A stretch of 57,415 nucleotides of DNA from Aureispira sp. CCB-QB1 (GCF_000724545.1 NZ_JHBV01000010.1:1-57415), one strand, 5' to 3'. Numbered from the stretch's first letter, positions 1 to 8,833 are shown. Made by a program: numbers and translations. The notes: generated by a model from the letters alone, not told the origin.

Positions 1-426
1 AATGGTTGTAGTGCAACAGGGAACTTAACGATAACAGTAGATACCTTGCCAACGGTAATGGCAAGCAGCACAGACACAGTAGTGTGTTCAGGCGAGTCAA
101 TCACCTTAACAGGAATAGGAGCGGCAAGTTATGCATGGGATAATGGAGCAGTAGATGGAATCGCTTTTGTACCAAGTGCAACAACAACGTACAATGTAAC
201 AGGAACAGATGGTAATGGTTGTAGTGCAACAGGGAACTTAACGATAACAGTAGATACCTTACCAACAGTAATGGCAAGCAGCACAGACACAGTAGTATGT
301 TCAGGTGAATCAATCACCTTAACAGGAATAGGAGCGGCAAGTTATGCATGGGATAATGGAGCAGTAGATGGAATTGCTTTTGTACCAAGCGCAACAACAA
401 CGTACAATGTAACAGGAACAGATGGT
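1..426 (+). repeat. Two adjacent 213-bp coding repeats
   Basis: Units 1-213 and 214-426 encode the same 71 residues. They differ at seven positions (ttg/tta, acg/aca, gtg/gta, ggc/ggt, gag/gaa, atc/att, agt/agc), all synonymous. A third unit starts at 427 but diverges after a few codons. More copies probably lie upstream of the window. Confidence 0.93.
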
Positions 427-936
427 AATGGTTGTACAGCGAATACTCAGCTAACCATTCAAGTAACAAGTATTGATACAAGTCTAAACTTAGTTGGAAA
501 TACATTAATGGCAACGACAATGGCTGCGACATATCAATGGGTCAATTGTGATAATAATCAATGGATTAATGGTGCAACCAATTCAACCTTTACACCTGAT
601 TCTACAGGAAACTACGCCGTTATTATTACCAACAATAACTGTGTAGATACATCAAATTGTTACAATATTTTAGTTGTAGGGATGACAATGTTAAATAGTC
701 CTATATTTGATTCAGTTAAGGTGTTTCCAAATCCTAATACAGGCACTTTTACCTTAGAATTTATAAATGCTAAATATGAGTCTAAGACGATTGAAATTAT
801 TAACTCGGTAGGGCAAATTGTTTATCAAACGACTACATCAAATGATAAAGAGCAGGTTCATTTGCATAATATAAGAAGTGGCTTGTATGTAATTTATATC
901 AATGGTTTATATACTCAAAAAATAATTATTCAATAA
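1..936 (+). CDS. T9SS surface protein with Ig-like repeats (5' truncated)
   Basis: The reading frame is open from base 1, so the gene begins outside the window. The protein has tandem 71-residue modules, each with the core motifs VVCSGESITLTG and ATTTYNVTGTDGNGC. These look like the Ig/PKD-like modules of Bacteroidota adhesins. A divergent module follows (about bases 430-690). The last 75 residues (VFPNPNTGTFTLEF ... GLYVIYINGLYTQKIIIQ) are a type A T9SS sorting domain, which directs export through the outer membrane and attachment to the surface. Function is probably adhesion or surface-layer. The first ATG in view (base 58) is not the real start. I am sure of the sorting domain; the binding partner cannot be read. 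Confidence 0.9.
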   Translation, partial: NGCSATGNLTITVDTLPTVMASSTDTVVCSGESITLTGIGAASYAWDNGAVDGIAFVPSATTTYNVTGTDGNGCSATGNLTITVDTLPTVMASSTDTVVCSGESITLTGIGAASYAWDNGAVDGIAFVPSATTTYNVTGTDGNGCTANTQLTIQVTSIDTSLNLVGNTLMATTMAATYQWVNCDNNQWINGATNSTFTPDSTGNYAVIITNNNCVDTSNCYNILVVGMTMLNSPIFDSVKVFPNPNTGTFTLEFINAKYESKTIEIINSVGQIVYQTTTSNDKEQVHLHNIRSGLYVIYINGLYTQKIIIQ

Positions 937-998
937 AATCAGAAACGTTAAAATGTTTATAGAGGCTGCCCTTTTCAGACAGCCTCACTTAATTTTTC

Positions 999-1250
999 TT
1001 ATGCCAAATAGCTTCTGAAGAACTTGTTTAAATTTTCACTAATTGGTTTAACGTGTTTGGATTTCCAATATAAATCAAAATGCTCTGTGTTCTCTGCAAA
1101 ATGCATTTTTTTAGGTCCAAGTACTTTTTTGAAAAACTCCTTGCCATTTTCTACGGTGTAGGCTTCACTTCCCAAAGCCATAAAAACAGGGATATTCTCC
1201 ATTAAATGAATTGATACTGGGACTTCTCTTATTAGGAAGTGCCAGCTACT
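999..1250 (-). pseudogene. Alpha/beta-hydrolase C-terminal remnant
   Basis: About 75 residues resemble the last part of a small alpha/beta hydrolase: IPVFMALGSEAYTVENGKEF, then GPKKMHFAENTEHFDLYW with the His of the catalytic triad (EHFDLYW), and a final helix. The nucleophile elbow and the rest of the N-terminal part are absent. Similarity ends at about 1220-1250, where an unrelated plus-strand fragment begins. I read it as a truncated remnant and not a working enzyme. The stop codon is intact. Confidence 0.55.
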
Positions 1251-1477
1251 CAAAATTGAGTAAAGTAATAAATTCCCGAGTAAAGCAAGCTTTAAACTTT
1301 AAACGGATACAAAGTAGTAATGTACCACTTTCTCAAGGTAAAATATACTATGGGGAAAGATGGGGCATTGAAGTGTTTTTCTCTGCGTGTATAAATTTAG
1401 AAAAGGCTACTAATTTAGGATTTACAGAATTATACGGTAATGAGGTAAACGAATTAAGAGATCAAAATTGTACGTAA
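1247..1477 (+). pseudogene. 3' fragment of an unrecognised gene
   Basis: This frame gives a protein-like tail (SSNVPLSQGKIYYGERWGIE, then a stretch ending NEVNELRDQNC). It has balanced composition but no signal peptide or plausible N-terminus. Its only upstream start codon (TTG at 1211) lies inside the opposing hydrolase remnant. I do not recognise the family. It is most simply the C-terminal end of a gene cut by a rearrangement at about 1245. Confidence 0.35.
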
Positions 1478-1532
1478 AAGTAGAGGAATTGAAACAAAAA
1501 GCTCTAGTTTGTAAGAGCCTATAAAACATTGC

Positions 1533-1574
1533 AAAAAAAATCCCTTGTTGTGTTCAAACAACAAGGGATTTTTA
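1533..1574 (-). terminator. Terminator of the M61 peptidase gene
   Basis: A strong inverted repeat (AATCCCTTGTTG ... CAACAAGGGATT) has A/T runs on both sides. On the minus strand it ends in a run of T, about 25 bases after the peptidase stop codon. It could work in both directions. Confidence 0.85.
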
Positions 1575-1596
1575 GATTGAGAGCGAGAGCAATATT

Positions 1597-3468
1597 TTAT
1601 TTAGACAACCAGCGTTTGCGCATTCTTAGTTGCTCGTCAGTTGGATTTTCTACCATTCTGAAAACGTGTTTTTTCATAGTGGGAATTTTAACAACTTCAA
1701 TATTTTTTTCAATTTCTACTTCTTTTCCATTTTCGTCTTTACGAAGGATAACAATATTTAGATTATCACCTGCTTTGACACCACCCAAGAAGCCGAACAA
1801 AACAGCCGATGCTGTTTTTATAGTAAATGGTTTTCCATCCCATTTTAGGATAACATCATCTTTTTGTAGTCCAATGAATTCTTTTCCAAATTTATCCAAT
1901 TTTTCGTGTTTGCGAATATAAAAACGATCTAGGGAATCTCTTCCAATAACGCCATTTTCAATTCCACCAAGAGGAGAAATTTCGTCCACAGTTGCTTCTT
2001 CTAGGTATTCGACACCAAATGGCTTTACAAAGACGTTATAATCAGGTGTTTCTGTTCCTTCGATATATTTTTCAAAGAAACTCTTTAGTTGTTTGAAGCC
2101 TGTAATTTCAATTATTTTTTGGAACAACTCTTCGTCTTTAAAAGGAGTGTCTTGACCATAAAAGCCAGACAAATCTCTTAGTAGCATTTGAATATCGTAT
2201 TTACCTTTGGATAGTTTTAACAATTCCAAATCTAGACACATTGCTAGGATAGCTCCTTTATAATAAATATTCTGGTATTGCTTTGCATAAGGTTCTACCA
2301 AACAGTTTTTACTCATTTCTGTTAAAGACATCCCTTGTTTGAAGCGATTGGAGTTTTTCAACTTGTCACGTAAGGTTTTTAAGAATGCTTCGTCAGAAAC
2401 TAAATCATACTTAGCTTGCATATGTTGAGCCATATATTCGATGACACCTTCATACAACCACAAATGTTTTGACATTTTAGGATCTACAAAGTCAAAGTTA
2501 TGAATTTCTTCAGAGTGGATATACAAGGGAGTCACCATATGAAAAAACTCATGAGAAGCAATATCTACAATCATTTTTGAAATTTTTTCAGGCTTTTCTT
2601 CAATCAAACAGAAGAGAGAAGAACGTGCATGTTCTAGAGCACCCGCAGCACCTGAAGGATAACCAGTAGGAGATAAGTAGATGATAAATGAATAGCGATC
2701 TACTGGAAGAATATTTCCTAAATATTGATTTTGTGCTTCTAGCATTGGACGTACCTTTTCGGCAACATCTTTAGCCGTTACAAGTCCATTGGGAGAATAA
2801 ACAGAAATTTGAATGTCTCCATACCCCAATTTGAAATTCACGGTATCTGGCACACAATACATGATAGGTGCATCTACCAATTCGTGATAATCTTGAGCTT
2901 TAAAAACGTCAGAGTCAAAATCACCACCGATACGTTTTAATGATGTTGTCGCATAAAAATTAGAAGGGCGATTGTACGTAACGACATAGGGTAATTTTTC
3001 CTTGCCTTCAAAAAAACCAAAACAACCATTAGCACTCAAAACATAATTTTTTAAAGCTTCAATATTGGTTCCGCTTGGTTCAAAAACAGCTTTGCGAATA
3101 TCTGCATCCCAGCTATCTTGAATCAAGTAAGTGATTCTGTAGATCTTTTTACCAGCAATTTTCCATGTATTTTGATCAACTCTCTCTACTCCAAATTCAC
3201 GACCTTTTTTATCAAAAGCTTTTAGGCTGCTTACAAACTGACCATAATCAGAAATCTCGTAAGTGCCAGGGATAATCTTAGGAAACTTAAATGTTAAATC
3301 CTTATCTGTTATTTCATTGGGAACAATAAGCTCAACTGATAATTGATCCTCTTGAACATTATTTAAATCAATGTTATATTGATACGCTTCTGTTTGTTCG
3401 GCTTGTTGCGCAATTAGCGCAGCATTTGAAATAAATAAAAACGATAGGAGTAATGCTAAAAACTTCAT
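1597..3468 (-). CDS. M61 family metallopeptidase with PDZ domain
   Basis: Exported zinc aminopeptidase of the glycyl-aminopeptidase (M61) family. The chosen ATG (3468) directly precedes a Sec signal peptide (MKFLALLLSFLFISNAALIA); the longer frame needs a TTG at 3492. An all-beta N-terminal domain is followed by the zinc motif HEFFH (about residues 306-310) with the third ligand Glu in LYEGVIEY some 30 residues later. A PDZ-like domain fills the C-terminal 120 residues (GLQKDDVILKWDGKPF). Length (623 residues) suits the family. It probably acts in the periplasm or at the cell surface on peptides. It appears to be a single-gene unit with a terminator behind it. No sorting domain is visible. 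Confidence 0.92.
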   Translation of the reverse strand: MKFLALLLSFLFISNAALIAQQAEQTEAYQYNIDLNNVQEDQLSVELIVPNEITDKDLTFKFPKIIPGTYEISDYGQFVSSLKAFDKKGREFGVERVDQNTWKIAGKKIYRITYLIQDSWDADIRKAVFEPSGTNIEALKNYVLSANGCFGFFEGKEKLPYVVTYNRPSNFYATTSLKRIGGDFDSDVFKAQDYHELVDAPIMYCVPDTVNFKLGYGDIQISVYSPNGLVTAKDVAEKVRPMLEAQNQYLGNILPVDRYSFIIYLSPTGYPSGAAGALEHARSSLFCLIEEKPEKISKMIVDIASHEFFHMVTPLYIHSEEIHNFDFVDPKMSKHLWLYEGVIEYMAQHMQAKYDLVSDEAFLKTLRDKLKNSNRFKQGMSLTEMSKNCLVEPYAKQYQNIYYKGAILAMCLDLELLKLSKGKYDIQMLLRDLSGFYGQDTPFKDEELFQKIIEITGFKQLKSFFEKYIEGTETPDYNVFVKPFGVEYLEEATVDEISPLGGIENGVIGRDSLDRFYIRKHEKLDKFGKEFIGLQKDDVILKWDGKPFTIKTASAVLFGFLGGVKAGDNLNIVILRKDENGKEVEIEKNIEVVKIPTMKKHVFRMVENPTDEQLRMRKRWLSK

Positions 3469-3579
3469 AGATTGAATTTTAAATTTTCGCAATCAGCTAA
3501 TGAAAGATGTTTTAAAAATCATTGACGGGCTATTTTGCACCCTTAAAATATGTATTTATTTGAAGTGAGTTCTACTTAA

Positions 3580-3587
3580 CAAAGATA
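3580..3587 (-). promoter_or_regulatory. Candidate -7 box for the M61 gene
   Basis: On the minus strand the sequence reads TATCTTTG, a full match to the Bacteroidota -7 box TAnnTTTG, about 110 bases before the peptidase ATG. No TTTG is seen at the usual distance upstream, so this is tentative. Confidence 0.4.
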
Positions 3588-3921
3588 ATAAAAAAGTATG
3601 GATTTTAGCTTAGTAAGATTCGCAAACATGACAGAGTGTACAGAATATCAGACAATAGGACTAAAAAAACGGACGAAACGTATTCTTTTACAAAAAAGTT
3701 CCTTTGACACCTCTTTTAATTTTTTATAAAAAAACTTTCTTTTTCTTTTTCTTGAAAGAATTTTTAAGATTTTAATATTTGAAACAAACGTCAATAACCA
3801 ATCAATAGCTAAGTTAAGAGACCTCACAGAAGGAAGCATACAATTAGTAGACCAATTTTAAAAAGACTGAAAAAAAGTAGAAAAAATAGGAGGATGGGCT
3901 AAGTAAAACGGGCTAAAAGAT
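3588..3921. other. AT-rich intergenic region
   Basis: Lies between the starts and ends of two minus-strand genes. It holds a T6-AT-A7 palindrome at 3720-3734. A short protein-like stretch on the plus strand, about 3780-3860 (NNQSIAKLRDLTEGSIQLVD then stop), may be a gene remnant. I see no convincing gene. Confidence 0.4.
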
Positions 3922-4866
3922 TTAATAGGAGAGGGTGCGCAATCGTGTTAGTAAACGATATATTTTATAATTGATACTAGGGTTGATATTTAAGTAAATA
4001 TCATTAATCTCCACTCGATCTTTATAATAATTTAACTTTTGAATATCCAAATATTCAATTCGAGCTGATTTTTGAAAATAAGCTTTCCAGTAAATTGCCT
4101 TAGCCGTTAAAATACACCCCTCTTTGCCTGAACGAAGTAATGTGTGATCAATAAAAGCATACGGAATTTCCCCCGCTTCAGGACTAAAAAATGTTGAGCG
4201 AGCATTTTTAAGTTTTTTTAGAGGAATATCAATGGCATTACTATAAGCGATCAGTGCTTCTTCATCTAGGTACAAATAGGCATTGACCATTCTGTGCAAG
4301 TTAGTTGTTAGAAAGCTAGCTTCCTGATAATGCAGAATTTGTTTAGAAAGTTGGTGGGGCAGCAAGGGGTTGCAATATTCAATAAAGAAACGTTCCAACA
4401 ATGCAGCAAATTGTTTTTCTACTTCGTGTTCAATGACCTTGAAGGCACTAATTCCTCGTTCCTCAAATATGTCTTCAAACTCTTGTGTCATTAGAATGGT
4501 TGCTTCTTCCAAATAATTTTGCTTGAAAGTGCTTTTTTCAAAAGTCTGGAGAAAAAGTGCTTCTTTTTCAGTGTTGTTTTCAGCTTCTAATGCCAAACTA
4601 ATTGACACCCTAAATGCTTCTGAGAGTTGTGTTGGTAATGTTGGAATGTCGTTAAAATCTAAGCCATAAACAGGTGAGATATTAGGCTTAGGAGTATATT
4701 GAATGTTGATTGGCGTACCACATCTAGAACAAAACCTAGCACCTTTGGGATTAAGGTTGTTGCAGGCAAAACAAACAACACCATCTCCGTCTGCTTGTTT
4801 GCCACAATTATGACAAAATAAAGCATTAGGAAGCAGGGTAGTATTGCAACTTAGGCAGTTTTTCAT
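3922..4866 (-). CDS. Double zinc-ribbon protein
   Basis: The ATG at 4866 gives a protein that starts directly with two zinc ribbons, C4-x2-C7/C18-x2-C21 and C32-x2-C35/C46-x2-C49. The frame stays open 36 residues upstream, but that part is poor and not needed. After a Pro-rich linker comes a mostly helical domain of about 170 residues, then a short basic, beta-rich end (IEYLDIQKLNYYKDRVEIND) that resembles a PH-like or YokE-like module. No enzyme motif is seen. It is cytoplasmic. Proteins of this layout often act as adaptors, but the partner is unknown. It follows the two TPR membrane-protein genes on the same strand and may be co-transcribed with them. Confidence 0.75.
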   Translation of the reverse strand: MKNCLSCNTTLLPNALFCHNCGKQADGDGVVCFACNNLNPKGARFCSRCGTPINIQYTPKPNISPVYGLDFNDIPTLPTQLSEAFRVSISLALEAENNTEKEALFLQTFEKSTFKQNYLEEATILMTQEFEDIFEERGISAFKVIEHEVEKQFAALLERFFIEYCNPLLPHQLSKQILHYQEASFLTTNLHRMVNAYLYLDEEALIAYSNAIDIPLKKLKNARSTFFSPEAGEIPYAFIDHTLLRSGKEGCILTAKAIYWKAYFQKSARIEYLDIQKLNYYKDRVEINDIYLNINPSINYKIYRLLTRLRTLSY

Positions 4867-5033
4867 AGTGTTATGATAATCCAATGTTGAGGTCAAGCAA
4901 AATGTAAGTACTAAAAATACTTGTTTTCTTGAAAAAATGGAATTTTTTAGAAAATACTTATTCCAGATAGCCACGAAATGTAAAAGTCAAAGCCTGACTG
5001 GTGTTTGTGGTGGCAGAATAAATAGTAGTAGTA

Positions 5034-5558
5034 TTATGGCATTTGATGGAGTGCTTGTTCCAGCTCCTCTACACGTTTTTTTAGATGCAAGTCTTTGATA
5101 GGAAGGTTTTTGAGTTGTACCAGTTGCTCTCTTGATCTATTCCATTCTTTTCTCTCAAAAGCTACTCTAGCCAAATTATAAAGTAAAATGCCTTTCTCTT
5201 TGGTGTGCAAATAGCCTAACTCTAGGGCTGTGTTTGAATGCGTTGCGGCAGCATCTACATCTTGATGATGAGAAGCAATTAATGCATTGGCAAAGTGATA
5301 ATAGGCTTGATACCTAGGACTTAGCCAATTAGGACGCTTGATGGAATTAATTAATTGTTCTGCCTGAGGTATGTTGCCTTTGCGTAAGGCAACCAAAATT
5401 CCTAACATAGGACCATGCCTAAAATGCCCCATCAAGAGAATAAAGGCAGTTGCCCAAAAAGCAAAAATTACATAGCTCCCTAGTTGCGCAAAGGGAGCTA
5501 TAATACCGCAAATCAAAAACAGTACAATCAGTACCAATCTAAGTTTAGGAGAAATCAT
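5034..5558 (-). CDS. Small membrane protein with TPR repeats
   Basis: 174 residues. Two N-terminal membrane helices (about 5-22 and 27-45) are followed by a soluble helical part with TPR-like pairs (NIPQAEQLINSIKRPNWLSP; DVDAAATHSNTALELGYLHT; EWNRSREQLVQLKNLPIKDL). It is a divergent paralogue of the next gene upstream, with the same layout and spacing, 29 bases apart, so the pair arose by tandem duplication. The TPR part probably faces the cytoplasm and binds a protein partner. No specific function can be given. Confidence 0.78.
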   Translation of the reverse strand: MISPKLRLVLIVLFLICGIIAPFAQLGSYVIFAFWATAFILLMGHFRHGPMLGILVALRKGNIPQAEQLINSIKRPNWLSPRYQAYYHFANALIASHHQDVDAAATHSNTALELGYLHTKEKGILLYNLARVAFERKEWNRSREQLVQLKNLPIKDLHLKKRVEELEQALHQMP

Positions 5559-5587
5559 TGTTGCTAAGTTCGAATAGAATCAAAAAA

Positions 5588-6211
5588 TTACCTTCTTTTA
5601 TTACGTCCACGACGCATATAACTTTGATTCATCATAGAGCGTTGTGCTTTCTTTCCCATCATTTTTTTCTGTTCTGCATGCTTGCCTTGTAGCATCAAGC
5701 CAACCTCTTGTATGTTTTGTTTTACCAATTCTTGCGTAATATTCAGCTTCTTAGCTTTTTGGTACAACTCTTTTACTTTCATTCGGTTGTTTCTGCTACC
5801 ATAGATGTTGATTAGTTGCAAATAAATCATTGCCTTAAAATCATCTTGCAAATCTAAGCCTAAAGCTATATTAGAAAGACGTTCTGCTTCTTTAAAATCT
5901 TTTCTTTGGAATGCCAAGGTACTTTTAATCCAGTAGTACATTCCGTGATAAGTAAATCGCAACCAACTTGGTTTGAAAGTATAGCTTAACAATTTTTCTG
6001 CTCCATCAAAGTCTTGTTGTTGCATTTTCATTGCTGCGGCATTGACCGTACCAATAAGCAAGTGTTTGGCAACCAAAATAATTACAATAAGAATAGGCAA
6101 CCAAGATCCTGCAAAACCAGCCCAACTATGCAATCCTACAATTGCAATCAAAGAAACAATGAAGAGAATAAATTGGCGTTCTATGGTAAAAAATCGTAAA
6201 AAATTAATCAT
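5588..6211 (-). CDS. Small membrane protein with TPR repeats (paralogue)
   Basis: 207 residues. A short N-terminus and two membrane helices (about 10-28 and 33-52) are followed by TPR-like helices (DFDGAEKLLSYTFKPSWLRF; DFKEAERLSNIALGLDLQDD) and a very basic, Met/Gln-rich tail ending MRRGRNKRR. The layout matches the adjacent gene at 5034-5558. The basic tail is specific to this copy and could touch RNA, DNA or acidic lipids (inference). It is the first gene of a likely three-gene minus-strand unit with 5034-5558 and 3922-4866. Confidence 0.78.
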   Translation of the reverse strand: MINFLRFFTIERQFILFIVSLIAIVGLHSWAGFAGSWLPILIVIILVAKHLLIGTVNAAAMKMQQQDFDGAEKLLSYTFKPSWLRFTYHGMYYWIKSTLAFQRKDFKEAERLSNIALGLDLQDDFKAMIYLQLINIYGSRNNRMKVKELYQKAKKLNITQELVKQNIQEVGLMLQGKHAEQKKMMGKKAQRSMMNQSYMRRGRNKRR

Positions 6212-6339
6212 TGTATAGTATTGTATTATATATTCTAAGTGTCAGGTAGAGTATCTTTCTAAATTCTAAAAGCAACTTGTAGAAGCACTTATTCAATTGT
6301 TGGAAGACAAAATTTAGATGAACTCCAAAATAATTATCG

Positions 6340-6347
6340 CAAAGATA
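6340..6347 (-). promoter_or_regulatory. Candidate -7 box for the TPR gene pair
   Basis: TATCTTTG on the minus strand, about 130 bases before the ATG at 6211, matches TAnnTTTG. There is no clear -33 partner. Confidence 0.35.
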
Positions 6348-6401
6348 ATGAAAAATATGAAGACTAAAGTACTTCTATCAAATCATACCAATAAAAGTCG
6401 C

Positions 6402-6914
6402 TTATTCTACGGCTTTAGTATGAACAAAATAACCCGTTTCTCTATTTTTGCGAACATCGTCCCAATTAAAACACTCTCCGTGCATGGCGATATAAATGCC
6501 AGGAGGCATACATTGAGCAAAAGCTAGGGCAGCCCCTAAATTGAAAAAACCATCCGAAGACATTCCAAATTTATAAGGAATCATAGCGCCCAATAAAACG
6601 ATGGTTTTTCCTTCAATGCCAGCTTCAGCTAAGTACTTGGCTGTTTCTACCATAGTGTCGGTTCCATGCGTGATAATAATGTGTTCAAAGTTACAACGTT
6701 TGCAATTTTGGGCAATAATGGATCGATCATCTTCCGTCATTTCTAAGCTATCAATCATCATCAACGTTCGAACGGTAATGTCTAGAGTAGAACGACCTCT
6801 TTCAAAAATTTCTGGTAAATGAGTGTCTTTGAAATAAAGTTCTCCTTTGATCATGTTGTATTCTTTGTCAAAAGTGCCGCCTGTTACTAAGGCTAGAATT
6901 TTCTTTTTCATCAT
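6402..6914 (-). CDS. Short asparaginase-like protein (N-terminal domain only)
   Basis: About 170 residues starting MMKKKILALVTGGTFD. It keeps the asparaginase active-site motifs: TGGTF with the first nucleophilic Thr, HGTDTM with the second Thr and Asp, and the later Lys in GAMIPYKF. Usual L-asparaginases are about 330 residues with a second domain, which is missing here. Independent short forms are known in Bacteroidota and Proteobacteria, so this is probably a normal small family and not a broken gene. The stop is clean. The start is ATG at 6914 or 6911. It lies 88 bases behind the AtoE-type transporter gene and may share its transcript. Activity on asparagine is likely but unproven. Confidence 0.82.
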   Translation of the reverse strand: MMKKKILALVTGGTFDKEYNMIKGELYFKDTHLPEIFERGRSTLDITVRTLMMIDSLEMTEDDRSIIAQNCKRCNFEHIIITHGTDTMVETAKYLAEAGIEGKTIVLLGAMIPYKFGMSSDGFFNLGAALAFAQCMPPGIYIAMHGECFNWDDVRKNRETGYFVHTKAVE

Positions 6915-7002
6915 AATTGTTGTTAATCGTCCGCTAAATATTTGACAACCATGTTGAGCCAAAATGTTTGTAGAGGACTCTTGTATTGTGTGAATGTTAA
7001 AA

Positions 7003-8400
7003 TTAGAACAAAATTAAAATTGAACAGAATATAACGACTCCTATTAGTAATAAAAATACCGTGTAAGGAAGAATTTCTTTTGCTTTTAAACCTGTAATGC
7101 CCAACAGTGGAAGCGCCCAAAAAGGCTGTAACATATTGGTAATCTGATCGCCATAACAAAGCGCCATAATACTTTTTTCAATTGGAACATGCAATTGTTG
7201 AGAAGCTTCGATTAGGATGGGGCCCTGTACCAACCATTGCCCACCACCGCTTGGAACAAATATGTTTACTAGTCCTGCCGAAAAAAATGTAAAAATGGGG
7301 AAGGTAGTTGTGGTAGAAACTTCGGTAAATGCGTTTGAAAAAACATCTACCAAACCAGAACCAATCATAATGCCCATGATACCTGCATAAAAAGGAAATT
7401 GAATCATAATACCCGCAGAACCTCCAATACCTTCACTTACTGCTTGATTGAATTTGAAAAAACTACCATGCAATAAAATGGCAAACCCAAATAACATAAA
7501 AATAATATAGTTGGGGTTGATAAAACTAAAACTCCAGTCAAATCCTTGTCCTTGTGTTAATGGGGCAATTAGAACTTTATAAAAACCAATAAAAACGATA
7601 ATCAGCCCTAAAGCAGTAGAAAGAATGGGAGAATAGTCTAGCCGTTCTGCGCCAGTAAGTGAAGTTTCATTAGTTGATGTCGAAGATGAAGATGTTTCAG
7701 TTAGGTGTAGAGGTGTACTTTTAACCCGTTTCCCCATCCAATACATAGCTAAAGGAAGAATGGTAAGCAATAGAATCATACATACCAAGTTCATTGTCGA
7801 AAAGATGGTATCGCTAAAAGGAATTAATCCAATTTGTGCAACGAATTTGTGACCTTCTTCGGCAACTTTTAGAGGGGCTGAACCAGATAAACCGCCATGC
7901 CAGACCATTAAACCCGCATAACCTGCTGCCCCAATAAGTGGATAGTTAATGGAAATATTATGTTGAGAGGCGTGTTCGCCTACTTTTCGGGCAAAGATAG
8001 CTCCTAAAATGAGTGCTAATCCCCAATTCAAAAAAGCGACTAAAATACTGATAAAAGTTACAATAAAAGCTGCTCGTGCGGTTGTCGTACAATGCCTAAC
8101 TAAGCTATTAATCAGTTTGTTGGCAGGGCGTGTTAATGCTAATACGTGTCCCAATACCAAAATTAGCATCATTTGCATCGCAAATTTTAAGAAATCAAAA
8201 AAGCCTGCTTCCCAATAAAAAAGAATTTCAAGTAGATGCCATTGGTTGGTTTTTGATTCTGTTAATAACAAGGCTAAAATAACCGTGAAGGCGGTTAATA
8301 GAATTGCTATTGTAAATGGAGAAGGTAAAACACGTTGTGCGGTACGAACAAATTTGTCTGCAAAACTCATAACTCTATTACTTTTAAAGTATTTTGGCAT
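7003..8400 (-). CDS. Short-chain fatty acid transporter (AtoE family)
   Basis: A polytopic membrane protein of about 465 residues with more than ten hydrophobic helices. It matches the AtoE/TIGR00366 family: the N-terminal FADKFVRTAQRVLPSPFTIA, MQMMLILVLGHVLAL, INWGLALI-like and FVPSGGGQWLVQGP motifs are typical. Expected role is uptake of short-chain fatty acids such as butyrate or acetoacetate across the inner membrane. Start: ATG at 8400 (MPKYFKSN) or ATG at 8370 (MSFADKF), the latter aligning best with known family N-termini; a GTG at 8436 is less likely. The asparaginase-like gene follows on the same strand. Confidence 0.9.
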   Translation of the reverse strand: MPKYFKSNRVMSFADKFVRTAQRVLPSPFTIAILLTAFTVILALLLTESKTNQWHLLEILFYWEAGFFDFLKFAMQMMLILVLGHVLALTRPANKLINSLVRHCTTTARAAFIVTFISILVAFLNWGLALILGAIFARKVGEHASQHNISINYPLIGAAGYAGLMVWHGGLSGSAPLKVAEEGHKFVAQIGLIPFSDTIFSTMNLVCMILLLTILPLAMYWMGKRVKSTPLHLTETSSSSTSTNETSLTGAERLDYSPILSTALGLIIVFIGFYKVLIAPLTQGQGFDWSFSFINPNYIIFMLFGFAILLHGSFFKFNQAVSEGIGGSAGIMIQFPFYAGIMGIMIGSGLVDVFSNAFTEVSTTTTFPIFTFFSAGLVNIFVPSGGGQWLVQGPILIEASQQLHVPIEKSIMALCYGDQITNMLQPFWALPLLGITGLKAKEILPYTVFLLLIGVVIFCSILILF

Positions 8401-8436
8401 GCTTTCAAAGAAGCTTTTTTGTGCTGCAAAAGTCAC

Positions 8437-8833
8437 TATTTTAAGTCATTTTTTATAAAAAAGAGGAAACAGTTTTATAAAAAATCTTGTTAGCCTCAAT
8501 TTAGATTTAGGACTCAGTTGCTACTGTAAATGTTAAAATATAATCCCTCGCTTGCCTAAACTAAGTTCGTTTCGTTTTTCCAGCAATAGGAGTGAGATAC
8601 CAAAACACTGGTTTTAATAGTCTCTGATTAACATTACTCCGTTGAAAAATCGTATTAGTTTGATTATCAGTAAGATGTACTTTTGTTGGCTTTTGTGCTA
8701 AAAGACTGATAATCAAACTAATGCAAGATGCTTTTTTACGTTTTTACTTCGTGAGCCTACGGGTTCGTAGAAAAACTAAAAAATCAACGGAGTATTAATT
8801 AATGGAATTTATAAAAAATAAAAAAATTAGATT
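8437..8833. other. Intergenic region carrying a palindromic element
   Basis: The divergent AtoE-type and DUF4377 genes are separated by about 400 bases. The region holds A/T palindromes at 8449-8462 and 8473-8484, the latter two close to the transporter start, and the 160-bp element at 8635-8794. No ORF of note. Confidence 0.6.
8635..8794 (+). repeat. Palindromic intergenic element, copy 1
   Basis: It is bounded by perfect 11-bp inverted ends, TACTCCGTTGA (8635-8645) and TCAACGGAGTA (8784-8794). Inside is a perfect 18-bp inverted repeat, ATTAGTTTGATTATCAGT (8654-8671) with its complement at 8705-8722, and the module TACTTCGTGAG near 8745. It encodes nothing. Related copies lie at 36995 and 42242. 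Confidence 0.85.

Noticed and set aside
1-426. 213-bp tandem repeat as a non-coding satellite
   Set aside because: Period is a multiple of three, the frame is open, and changes are all synonymous: it is coding.
3648-3839. 63-codon minus-strand frame rich in Lys and Phe
   Set aside because: Arises from A/T runs; low complexity, no start context or family pattern.
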